This document shows, in pieces, positions 19,044 to 26,408 of a DNA stretch of 44,465 nt. The notes under the pieces were generated by a model. That model searched no databases, had not been told where the DNA came from, and saw only the letters and a list, made by a program, of their open reading frames with translations. The stretch is from positions 1 through 44,465 of the forward strand of contig CAJONO010000072.1 in assembly GCA_905235905.1 (NCBI GenBank), in the 5' to 3' direction. A program made the translations under genes and the position numbers. Every line of letters starts with the position of its first letter. Positions within the stretch are counted from its first letter, which is position 1. The stretch is from an uncultured Prevotella sp. GTDB taxonomy: Bacteria > Bacteroidota > Bacteroidia > Bacteroidales > Bacteroidaceae.

Positions 19044-20960
19044 TTACAAGGGTACTTCTTCGAACCATAGGCCCTCTCCCCAAACCAGGTTGACGCTCAG
19101 GCCGAGCGTGGGGCGCGGTATGTCGAGGTTGGGCAGGCCGTAGGTGGCATTGGCCAGGCTCTTGATGGTGATGTACACCTGTGTGGCGCGGTCCTTGCTG
19201 AACACCTGGTCCAGCTCGCCCTGCTTGTAGTATTCGCTGTCCTTCGGCACCAGGTTGGCTACGAGGTAGAACGTTGCCCCGGGCACGATGAGACCGTCGG
19301 CACCCTGGAAGGTTTGTTTCTCGTTGACCAGTTCCAAGGCCATGAAGATGTTGCTGTCGGACTTCGTGCCCAGTCCGAGGATGTAGTCGGTAGTGGTGAA
19401 GTAGTGGCGTTTCACGCTTTGCGGTCCTCCGTTCAGGTCGGTGTCGTAGATGGCGTAGGTGCGACTGTCCTCCACGGGCTGGAAGTTGTAGTCCACCTCG
19501 CGCTGTCCGCCAATGACATATCCTTTCAGGGTGAACATGCCTTCGCTCACATCGACCAACTCTCCCTTGGCATCGTAGATGTTGTCGGTGCTGAAGCGGG
19601 TGCGCAGCGCAAGGCGGCCTACGGCATACTGAACCTGCTTGACCATGGCCACCGACTGTGTGGTGGGTTGCACCACCTTGGCGGCATCTTCGTAGGCGTT
19701 ATCTAAAAGGTCTTGCCAGTTCTGGTAGCCTGTGTTGCCGATGCCCGTTTCTTCGCCACCAGTCTCGTCGCCACCCGTGTTGCCGTCACCTCCGTCATTG
19801 TTATTGTCGTCGCTGTTTTCGCCTGTGCCGGTATCGCTGTCGCCGGTATCTGTCGTATTGTTCTCACTGTTCAATACCAGCAGACTGTCGGAGGCCACGA
19901 TGTCGGAGAACACCTGATACTGCAGGTTCATGGGGTAGGCATAGTCGTTGACCGATGTCACCTCCAAGTCGTTGCTATACACTTGTTTGTCGGGAATCAC
20001 GAACAGGCTCTGTTCCTCATCCCATTTGATGCGGGCGGCTCCGGCGGGCAGGTGAATGTCGTCGGGGAATCCCTGCAGATTGTCTTTCAGCACTATCTGT
20101 TCGTTGTCGTCGGGGTCTTCCTGCTCTATGCAGCAGCTCTCAATCTTCTCTGTGATGGCTTTGGCCAGCAGCTTGCCCTGCTCGTCGGGGCCTTCCATGT
20201 TGACCAGTTTCTTGATGTGGCCAAGCATGGCCTGGACGTGGAACGACGACATCGACGTCAGCTGGGTCATCTGCTTGTAGGCCTCGTTCATGTAGAGGTT
20301 GCCCACCGTCTTCCACGTGTTGTTGGGGTAGGGCTCCGGCACTGTGATGTTCATCAGGTCGTTGAGCAGTGCCAGCAGGTCTTGTCCGCGCTGGCTGCCG
20401 CCTAATGGCTCCGTCGACGGGCATATCTGAACGGGGCGGAAGCGCATGCCGCTGTTTCCGTTATAGTCTTTCCTGTCTAAGCCCACGGTCTCAATGATGC
20501 CGTAGTGCATGCGCTCCTCGTGGGTCTGAGGGTTGTCGGCAGCGCGACCATAGAAAGCGAAATGCGAGGTGCCCACGGGGATGGTAATCTCCTGGCAGAG
20601 GGAGTAGTCCTCGTTAGTCACGCCGTTCATCACCTCATCGCCCGATGTCTTCATCTCTATCACACGGCCCAGATTGCTGGAACTTTCGGTGGGATAGTTG
20701 TTGAAGCAGAACAGGTGGACGTCGTCGATGCCACGGAAGTCGTCTTCCAACCCGCTCTCCTGCACCACGTCGGCTCCCATGCGGGTGGTGGGGGCTTTCT
20801 TCCTGCCTGCAATGCCTTTTGGCAGCGAGATGGTCAGCTGGGCATTGACCTCGGTGGGTAGCTCTGGCACGGTGTCGTCCGTGTGGCATGCCAATAGCAG
20901 CAACGCCGCTGTCAGCATCGCTCCTATCTGTTCTGTCTTATGGTCAATATACCTCTTCAT
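19044..20960 (-). CDS. Large fimbrillin paralogue with acidic low-complexity insert (638 aa)
   Basis: The ATG at 20960 is chosen (MKRYIDHKTEQIGAMLTAALL, lipobox LLLAC); a TTG at 20984 would overlap the stop of the FimB-like gene by 4 bp and add eight hydrophilic residues. Shared paralogue motifs: TRMGADVVQ, FRGIDDVHLFCF, the N-T-W-K-T equivalent of NKWSTT, LPAGAARIKW, YPMNLQYQVFS, TQSVAMVKQVQYAVGRL, LKGYVIGGQ, and a final PTLGLSVNLVWGEGLWF. Between the YPMNLQY region and the TQSVA block, residues about 363-410 are a low-complexity run of Asp, Asn, Gly, Thr and Glu (for example NNNDGGDGNTGGDETGG). The insert may be a flexible surface loop. It directly follows the FimB/Mfa2-like anchor, as major or minor fimbrillins often do. 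Confidence 0.82.
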   Translation of the reverse strand: MKRYIDHKTEQIGAMLTAALLLLACHTDDTVPELPTEVNAQLTISLPKGIAGRKKAPTTRMGADVVQESGLEDDFRGIDDVHLFCFNNYPTESSSNLGRVIEMKTSGDEVMNGVTNEDYSLCQEITIPVGTSHFAFYGRAADNPQTHEERMHYGIIETVGLDRKDYNGNSGMRFRPVQICPSTEPLGGSQRGQDLLALLNDLMNITVPEPYPNNTWKTVGNLYMNEAYKQMTQLTSMSSFHVQAMLGHIKKLVNMEGPDEQGKLLAKAITEKIESCCIEQEDPDDNEQIVLKDNLQGFPDDIHLPAGAARIKWDEEQSLFVIPDKQVYSNDLEVTSVNDYAYPMNLQYQVFSDIVASDSLLVLNSENNTTDTGDSDTGTGENSDDNNNDGGDGNTGGDETGGEETGIGNTGYQNWQDLLDNAYEDAAKVVQPTTQSVAMVKQVQYAVGRLALRTRFSTDNIYDAKGELVDVSEGMFTLKGYVIGGQREVDYNFQPVEDSRTYAIYDTDLNGGPQSVKRHYFTTTDYILGLGTKSDSNIFMALELVNEKQTFQGADGLIVPGATFYLVANLVPKDSEYYKQGELDQVFSKDRATQVYITIKSLANATYGLPNLDIPRPTLGLSVNLVWGEGLWFEEVPL

Positions 20961-20980
20961 CTGTTTGTCCTGCAAATTAT

Positions 20981-22150
20981 TCAATAGTCAATGCTCAGCC
21001 CACCTTTCCAGTCGAGCGTCACCGACGTGCCCACTTCGGGGTTTTGTGTCACGACGGCACCGTTGTTGGCAAGCCAGCATTTCAGAATCATCAGCTGTCC
21101 GGCGCGCAGCGGCTTGCGGATGCTCAGTTTGGTCTCTGTCGTCTTGCCGTCGGCTTTCGTCACGTAGACGTGATACTCCCACAGGCTGTTCTCGTCGGGT
21201 TGGGACACAAAGGGTTCCTCGGTCTCAATGACCGTGCGGGTACTCTTATTATTATATAGTGGTACGCGTGTACCATTATTTATATTATTAGGCTCGCGTG
21301 AGGGGAAGTTCACCGAGCAGTAGCACAACAGCGTGTCGTTGTCGTTGTGTATGGGGGTGGCCTCTACGATGGGATCTTTCTCGGCAAACGTATAGGTGCT
21401 GTCGCAGATGTTGAACTGTGTGGCAAAGCCGGTGGTGTAGACCTTGATGCTGCTCACGTCCTCGCCACGCGGGTCGATGGTCAGTGCGGCAGCACAGTTG
21501 GCTATGTAGAGGTGTACGTTGAATGTCTGGTTGATGCCTTCTATCATCTCCATCGATTCGCGGGCAGTGAACAGACCGGTGGTGTGCGACGAGATGGTGT
21601 CGGTGCCGTTGGTGAACTCCTGCTTCAGCATGGCCGTGTGGCAGTTCTTCTCGTGTGCGAGGTCTACCAGCGGATTGTTCACGATATTGGCCACGGCTAA
21701 GTGCATGTATTTCTGGCGGGGTATGTAGAGGGTGTAGCTGTGCTGGCTGGCATCCATGATGTGCTCGTCGTGCTCCAGGCGTGTGGAGTCGCCCTGGGTG
21801 TCGTAGAACGAGAGGTCTACGTCGTGGGCATAGTCGGTGAAGATGTTACCCAGATGGGTGCGCAGCACACTGGCCACGCTGATGTCGGTCTTTGCGGTGA
21901 GCTGTGTCTGCAGCTCGGTGTTCAGGTTGGTCACCAACTGCAGTTCGTAGTCGAGCGTGTAGTCGGTGCCGCAGTCGCTCAGGTCCTCGTCGATGGCTGA
22001 GCAGGAGGAGAGGAAAAGTGTAAGGGTGAAAAGGGAAAGAAGTGAAAGGGTGAAAAGGGAAAGGGGTGAAAAAGAGGAACGGCAAGCCCACGCCGACAAT
22101 TGCTTGCCGTCGCGTCTTGTTGTCTTCCTTATGTCGTTTCTCTTTTTCAT
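20981..22150 (-). CDS. FimB/Mfa2-family fimbrial anchor lipoprotein (389 aa)
   Basis: The mature N-terminus, after lipobox LFLSSC, reads SAIDEDLSDCG, the hallmark start of the FimB/Mfa2 family of fimbrial anchors. Family members cap or tether the fimbria at the outer membrane and limit its length. Later motifs include YIPRQKYMHLAVANI and VHLYIANCAAALTIDPRG. The C-terminus ends GTSVTLDWKGGLSIDY, a strand similar to the last strand of the pilins. The ATG at 22150 gives a long basic N-region of about 28 residues before the hydrophobic core. That core (residues about 29-50) is encoded by a duplicated 24-bp repeat and reads as repeated SLFTLS-type octapeptides. It lies 31 bp after the REP-transposase gene and just before a pilin gene. 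Confidence 0.85.
   Translation of the reverse strand: MKKRNDIRKTTRRDGKQLSAWACRSSFSPLSLFTLSLLSLFTLTLFLSSCSAIDEDLSDCGTDYTLDYELQLVTNLNTELQTQLTAKTDISVASVLRTHLGNIFTDYAHDVDLSFYDTQGDSTRLEHDEHIMDASQHSYTLYIPRQKYMHLAVANIVNNPLVDLAHEKNCHTAMLKQEFTNGTDTISSHTTGLFTARESMEMIEGINQTFNVHLYIANCAAALTIDPRGEDVSSIKVYTTGFATQFNICDSTYTFAEKDPIVEATPIHNDNDTLLCYCSVNFPSREPNNINNGTRVPLYNNKSTRTVIETEEPFVSQPDENSLWEYHVYVTKADGKTTETKLSIRKPLRAGQLMILKCWLANNGAVVTQNPEVGTSVTLDWKGGLSIDY
22022..22069. repeat. 24-bp duplication encoding the signal-peptide core
   Basis: Units 22022-22045 and 22046-22069 differ at two bases. Because 24 is a multiple of three, each unit adds eight hydrophobic residues (SLFTLS-like) to the h-region of the FimB-like signal peptide. 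A change in copy number would lengthen or shorten the signal core while keeping the frame. Confidence 0.85.
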
Positions 22151-22173
22151 CGCTTTTATTATAATTGTTATCT

Positions 22174-22201
22174 CTCAACTCTCAACCCACAACCCTCAAC
22201 T
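22174..22201. repeat. Heptamer repeat (ctcaact) at the end of the REP-transposase gene
   Basis: Four 7-bp units (ctcaact, ctcaacc, cacaacc, ctcaact). They encode the last residues (ELRVVG) and stop of the REP-transposase protein and run into the leader of the FimB-like gene, like the other junction repeats in this window. Confidence 0.75.
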
Positions 22202-23546
22202 CTTTCCACCAGTCATCCTTTTTCCTGCAGAGTGCCTGCACCACGCAGTTCATTGTCTTGCACATCGCCACGCTGATGCCCTCCTCGGCAATGCGATAAT
22301 GGTAGTGCCATGGTGTCACCATCAGCAGCTTGCCTGCAAGGCATTGGGCGAGCCGGTTCTCCGTGGGGTGATAGAGGTCGGGCATGCCGTTGTCTGTCAT
22401 GATGACCACCGGCAGGTCTTCGGCCAGTGCCGCATCGATAATCTCCTGTTCGCCCTTGGCGATTCGTGCCGATACTAATACCGCGCCCTCGCGGGCTGCT
22501 TTCAGGCATTGTGCCTTCTGCTGTGCAAAGAGCGCCGTGTCACGATGGTGGCATACCACGGGGAGTAGCCGTCTTGTCAGCAGTTGGCGGTTGCCGTAGG
22601 TGTCACAGCCAATGATTGTCCGGGGAGTAGGGGGTGCATCGACAGTTGCCTGTGGTGCTGTCTGTGCCGGAGGGGTTGTCACGCTGAGGGGCTGTGGTTG
22701 CGTCAGTAGCTGTGCTGTTATTTTGGCAGTGATTTCTGGTGTCAGCAGTTTGGCTGGGCATTCCCGTTGCAGATAGCCCATCAGGGCTTTTACGGTGAGC
22801 GCTGTATCGATGCCTCCGCGCTGGGTGTGTAGCACGTCGCGGTGAATACTGCGGAGCAGTCGGTTGCGAGGGTTATTGCGGATATAGAGGCGCTGCGTCT
22901 GCAGCTGTCCGCTGCGTAGCGGCATCACGTCGACATAGCCGGGGGCGAAGAGGGCAGGGCGACCGCTGCTTCCCCTTGATGGCACCTTTCGGGGCGTGTT
23001 CTCTTCCTGCGGTGGCATCTTTTGTCCCTGCGGGGAAACCGCAGGGCACGGAACCGTGCCGTTCGTGCCGGCGGGTTTGCCCCGCCGGGTGCTGTCGCCG
23101 TTGCTGCCGCTGGCGGGGCTGTCGTTGCCGGTGCCTTGGCCAGTCATGGCCCAGAAGCGGCGGTTGCAGCCCTTCTTGAAGCCGGCAATCACTTGGCCTA
23201 AATGCGCCTTGCGCCCTTGTGTGCTAATGAGCGGGGCATGCACCTCAATGATGAAGTGAAGATGCTCGGGCATGACCACATGGTCCTGCACCTGAACCAT
23301 CGAGTAGTGGGCCGTGATGCTGTTCAGCAGCTCCTGCTCCACCATGCGCCCTATGGCGCTCAGCTCCACATGCGGTGCGCCCTCGGTGCCGTCGGGCAGG
23401 CTGGCATTGCCCACCACGCGGCCAAACGGATGCCCTGTATCGTCGGGCACCCGCACCGTCACGTGATACATGCCGGGCAGCGAGTAGTCGTTCCTCATGC
23501 TGCGCCGCGTCATGCGGTGTTCCGTCGGGTTATGGGGCTTGGGCAT
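22182..23546 (-). CDS. REP-associated (Y1/HUH) transposase-like protein fused to a DprA/LOG-like domain (454 aa)
   Basis: Residues about 20-135 form a Y1-transposase-like fold: LPGMYHVTVRV, then the metal-binding H-x-H in VMPEHLHFIIEV (H95, H97), then LGQVIAGFKKGCNRRFW. No tyrosine occurs between residues 98 and 203, so the usual Y1 nucleophile is not visible; NRRFW has Phe where I would expect Tyr. Residues about 140-195 are a Gly/Pro/Arg-rich linker whose DNA is itself an inverted pair of REP-like hairpins. Residues about 300-440 resemble a Rossmann domain of the DprA/LOG type: GAVLVSARIAKGEQEIIDAAL, LPVVIMTDNGMPDLYHP, AGKLLMVTPW. RAYT proteins act on REP sequences; whether this one is active is doubtful. 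It sits on the same strand inside the fimbrial cluster, between a pilin gene and the FimB-like gene. Confidence 0.75.
   Translation of the reverse strand: MPKPHNPTEHRMTRRSMRNDYSLPGMYHVTVRVPDDTGHPFGRVVGNASLPDGTEGAPHVELSAIGRMVEQELLNSITAHYSMVQVQDHVVMPEHLHFIIEVHAPLISTQGRKAHLGQVIAGFKKGCNRRFWAMTGQGTGNDSPASGSNGDSTRRGKPAGTNGTVPCPAVSPQGQKMPPQEENTPRKVPSRGSSGRPALFAPGYVDVMPLRSGQLQTQRLYIRNNPRNRLLRSIHRDVLHTQRGGIDTALTVKALMGYLQRECPAKLLTPEITAKITAQLLTQPQPLSVTTPPAQTAPQATVDAPPTPRTIIGCDTYGNRQLLTRRLLPVVCHHRDTALFAQQKAQCLKAAREGAVLVSARIAKGEQEIIDAALAEDLPVVIMTDNGMPDLYHPTENRLAQCLAGKLLMVTPWHYHYRIAEEGISVAMCKTMNCVVQALCRKKDDWWKELRVVG
23026..23088. repeat. Inverted pair of REP-like hairpins (BIME-like) within the transposase gene
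   Basis: Hairpin A (23026-23046) has an 8-bp GC stem ccctgcgg/ccgcaggg and loop ggaaa, followed by cacggaaccg. Hairpin B, read on the minus strand (23088 to 23068), has stem ccggcggg/cccgccgg and loop gcaaa, followed by cacgaacgg. The two face each other around a 21-bp centre. Architecture 8-5-8 with loop GNAAA and a CACG-rich tail is shared with the copy at 29263-29293. REP pairs in inverted orientation are the usual BIME arrangement. Confidence 0.8.
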
Positions 23547-23616
23547 CGTTCAGGTCTAAGAGTCAGTGTTTCAAAGAACTATTTGCGCACACGTGCGCGA
23601 ACATTTTATTATATAT

Positions 23617-23655
23617 GGAGGGATGCACCCCTACAGAGAGAGGGTGCATCTCTCC
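23617..23655. promoter_or_regulatory. 14-bp intercistronic hairpin
   Basis: ggag-g-gatgcaccc (23617-23630) pairs with gggtgcatc-t-ctcc (23642-23655) around an 11-nt loop; the single non-Watson-Crick position is a G-T pair on the plus strand. It lies 13 bp past the stop of the 874-aa pilin gene and before the REP-transposase gene. A second, smaller inverted repeat (gcgcac/gtgcgc, 23585-23598) follows. No U-tract follows on the minus strand, so it is more likely an mRNA-stabilising or partly attenuating structure, or an insertion boundary, than a strong terminator. Confidence 0.65.
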
Positions 23656-23667
23656 AAAAGAGAGGAA

Positions 23668-26292
23668 TTATTCTTCTCCGAGGACGACATCATTGAAGGT
23701 AAGACCTTTCGACCAGCTCAAATCAACGCTAAGACCCAGAGAAATCTGTGCGGAGCGTAGGTCAGGCATAGCCACGAGTGCATGCTGCAGCGAAGTCGCG
23801 TTGAATTTCAGGTTTGCCACAGTCTTATAGTCCTGAATAAAGACACGGCGCTGCTTGATAGTACTGCCGTCTGTGTTGTAGGGAGGCAGGGCATAGTTAT
23901 CCGTTGGCCATGTAATGCCTTTTGAGTAATAAGTAGCCAGAGCTTCTGCTGTTGCTGCATCTCCTGTGGGCTTTACATCTGTTACCGCAGCATTTGGATC
24001 CAACTTGGCCGTGAGGTAGAATTTCTCTCCATTGCGAATCAGGTTGTTCTGTCCCCAGAAGTCTTTGCCTGAATTGTTCAAGAATTCAAGCGCGAGGTAG
24101 ACCACTCGCTGATCCTTGTCTTTGTTGGCTTCCTCCCAGTTGTCCCATACCAATGTGTAGACCGAACCTGTCGCACTACCGCCTGCTGAAGGAGTGGTTT
24201 CCGTTGAGGCATCTGCCTGAGGTATTGCTTTCGCATTTGTCCCCAGTCGGTCATAGACCATAGCTCCATAATTAACTGCTCCTTCTGTAGTCGAAATTAC
24301 AGGCAGATAGTTCCATCCCACGATGGGGTGTTGCCCACCGACGAGGATGCCCGTCAGGCTAAAGAGGTTTGCTCCTGCACTTACGTTAATAATATTATTA
24401 TCTTCGTTGGCTCCGGTGTTTCTTAGCTGAATGGCCTGATTATTGTCCTCAAGCTTATCGGTTCCATACTTAATGGTAGTTTCGAGCAGGGCTGTGCCAT
24501 AGTTGATGTTGTCTCTCATGGCTACGCTGCGGGTGGTGGAAAGAACATGGCCTGGTGTCACCCATCCTGTAGTTCCGGCAATAGTACCTGATGTCCAGCT
24601 TGATGCAGTTGTCCAGGATTGTGGGCCATCAGGATAGTCGGATGCAATATGTGTGTCGTTCGACACACGGATGGGGCTGTTGCCAAAGTAGCAAAGTTCA
24701 GGAGGATACATATAGTTCCTTGGATCGAAAGATGCGCTGCCCGACGAGCCTGATGTGGCTGCTCCACCCATGGCGTATGTAGGCACACTACCCATATACT
24801 GGTACTTGTAGATGTTGCTGCCTCTGTCGTTCTTCTTGTTGTCACCTTCAGCCACTTTACCTGTTAAGGTTGCATTATAGTCTGTGGCTTCAGTTGTTGA
24901 TAGTACATCGCCCTCTGACTTTGATGCTGACATAGCGGTGTTATAAGCTGTAGCGTTGTCGGCGGTCAGTGGATCTGTAGCATTGAGGGCACCTTCTAAT
25001 GTGGCATTATATGCTGCTGCTTCTTCTGCCGTATAGGTATCCTTTACAAATTGCAGGATGGTGGCACCATCAGGTAGATGGAAGTACTCCGGGAATTTCT
25101 GGATGGCGTATTTTCCTGTTGCTGTTGCTTCCGTACCAGATGTTTGAATAAGGTTCAGATTAGCAACCGCGATGCCACATTTTTCTTTGATGGTATTGGG
25201 CGCTTTCCAACTGCCGTTGCTAAAGAACTCGTCAATGTTGTTCTTAATGGCCGTCGCAACCTTGACAGCATTTGTCTCTTCATCGTTTAGAGGGGTTGCT
25301 CCCGCGACTTTATTTATAACGGTATACAGGTCGTTTACCATGTGTGCAATGGCCGATCCCGATCCTGCACGTAGTTCATTAGCATAAATGGTATTGAAAG
25401 TACAATAGGCATCTGCCAGGATTTCGCCCAGCATACTCATGTTGTGCTGTGGGGTCAGCGGACATCCGGGGTCTTTCTCCTTTTGTTGCAACTTGGTTGT
25501 TCCGCTTTCAGTGACTTCTTCAACATAGTCAACCCATGCTAACTTCTTCGTCACTTCGCCTTCCGTCCACGTGGCCTCCGAACGTATAATAATTGTCATG
25601 ACAGCGGCCATCATTTCCTCATACTGGAGGAAGGCAGCGCGACGGAAGGCGTTTGTGGGTTCGTCTTCGTCATTGGGAACGACGCGGTTAAGTCTGAACG
25701 AGACATTGTCGAGGTTCATGTCTTCAGGTATATTCATAGTGATTTTTCCCTGTTCGTGGTCGGCACCGTCTGCAGTCGACTTTACTGCTTTGCCCCAGAA
25801 CAGAAGGGCGTTGCTTTCCGTGGGGAGCGAAAGTTCGATGATTCGGTGTGAAGTACCGGTGATACTTGTCTCAGTAGCAGTTTGGGCTATGTCCCCCGAA
25901 CTCAAGATGTTGCCCATGTTGAACAGTTTGCTATTGTAGGTAGTGGTAGCTCCCTCTCCCTCGCCTGTTGTTGTAGAGTAGTCTGAAGTCTTTGTCACAA
26001 CGTTACCGTCGTTTGCCGTTCCAAGTTTCACTGACATCAGGTAGGCATCTTCAATACCTCGGAACGTCTGGCCGAGGTCGGCCTGCGTGTTTGCAGCGGT
26101 CATACGTGTGGTTGATGACACAGCCCTCGACACATTGAAGACGAAATCGGTTGTCACCTCTCCCGTTTGTGCGTTGTAGCCAGGGTTCACGTCGGCAGCC
26201 AGTTCATCTTTGTCTGTGCAGCCTGTGAGTCCCACTGCTCCTGTGAGTGCTATCGCTCCCATCAGGGCTAATAAAAACTTTTTCTTTTTCAT
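23668..26292 (-). CDS. Large fimbrillin paralogue with internal YNATL repeats (874 aa)
   Basis: The longest of the four pilin paralogues. Start MKKKKFLLALMG, lipobox GLTGC. Shared motifs: TRMTAANTQ, FRGIEDAYLMSV, LPDGATILQF, YPPELCYFGNSPIRVS, TRSVAMRDNINYGTALL, LTGILVGGQ, LVWDNWEE..VVYLALEFLNNSGKDF, and C-terminal MPDLRSAQISLGLSVDLSW. Between LPDGA and YPPEL, residues about 414-486 contain three roughly 22-residue units (EEAAAYNATLEG, NATAYNTAMSAS, EATDYNATLTG), each ending in a G/T-D step. It is the first pilin gene after the DUF3575/OmpA-like gene, so it may be the most highly transcribed. The ATG at 26292 follows an octamer-repeat leader. Confidence 0.83.
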   Translation of the reverse strand: MKKKKFLLALMGAIALTGAVGLTGCTDKDELAADVNPGYNAQTGEVTTDFVFNVSRAVSSTTRMTAANTQADLGQTFRGIEDAYLMSVKLGTANDGNVVTKTSDYSTTTGEGEGATTTYNSKLFNMGNILSSGDIAQTATETSITGTSHRIIELSLPTESNALLFWGKAVKSTADGADHEQGKITMNIPEDMNLDNVSFRLNRVVPNDEDEPTNAFRRAAFLQYEEMMAAVMTIIIRSEATWTEGEVTKKLAWVDYVEEVTESGTTKLQQKEKDPGCPLTPQHNMSMLGEILADAYCTFNTIYANELRAGSGSAIAHMVNDLYTVINKVAGATPLNDEETNAVKVATAIKNNIDEFFSNGSWKAPNTIKEKCGIAVANLNLIQTSGTEATATGKYAIQKFPEYFHLPDGATILQFVKDTYTAEEAAAYNATLEGALNATDPLTADNATAYNTAMSASKSEGDVLSTTEATDYNATLTGKVAEGDNKKNDRGSNIYKYQYMGSVPTYAMGGAATSGSSGSASFDPRNYMYPPELCYFGNSPIRVSNDTHIASDYPDGPQSWTTASSWTSGTIAGTTGWVTPGHVLSTTRSVAMRDNINYGTALLETTIKYGTDKLEDNNQAIQLRNTGANEDNNIINVSAGANLFSLTGILVGGQHPIVGWNYLPVISTTEGAVNYGAMVYDRLGTNAKAIPQADASTETTPSAGGSATGSVYTLVWDNWEEANKDKDQRVVYLALEFLNNSGKDFWGQNNLIRNGEKFYLTAKLDPNAAVTDVKPTGDAATAEALATYYSKGITWPTDNYALPPYNTDGSTIKQRRVFIQDYKTVANLKFNATSLQHALVAMPDLRSAQISLGLSVDLSWSKGLTFNDVVLGEE

Positions 26293-26350
26293 AATCTTTA
26301 CAAAGCTTTGTTTATTAATTGTTAATTCTTTATTTTTTTTATTTCGGGTT

Positions 26351-26404
26351 TTCGAGATTTCGACGTTTCGAGATTTCGAGATTTCGACGTTTCGACGTTT
26401 CGAG
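26351..26404. repeat. Octamer repeats (ttcgagat/ttcgacgt)
   Basis: Six complete 8-bp units at 26351-26398 (ttcgagat, ttcgacgt, ttcgagat, ttcgagat, ttcgacgt, ttcgacgt), then ttcgag. The array lies in the leader of the 874-aa pilin gene and ends 5 bp before the stop codon of the DUF3575/OmpA-like gene. Confidence 0.92.
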
Positions 26405-26408
26405 TTTT

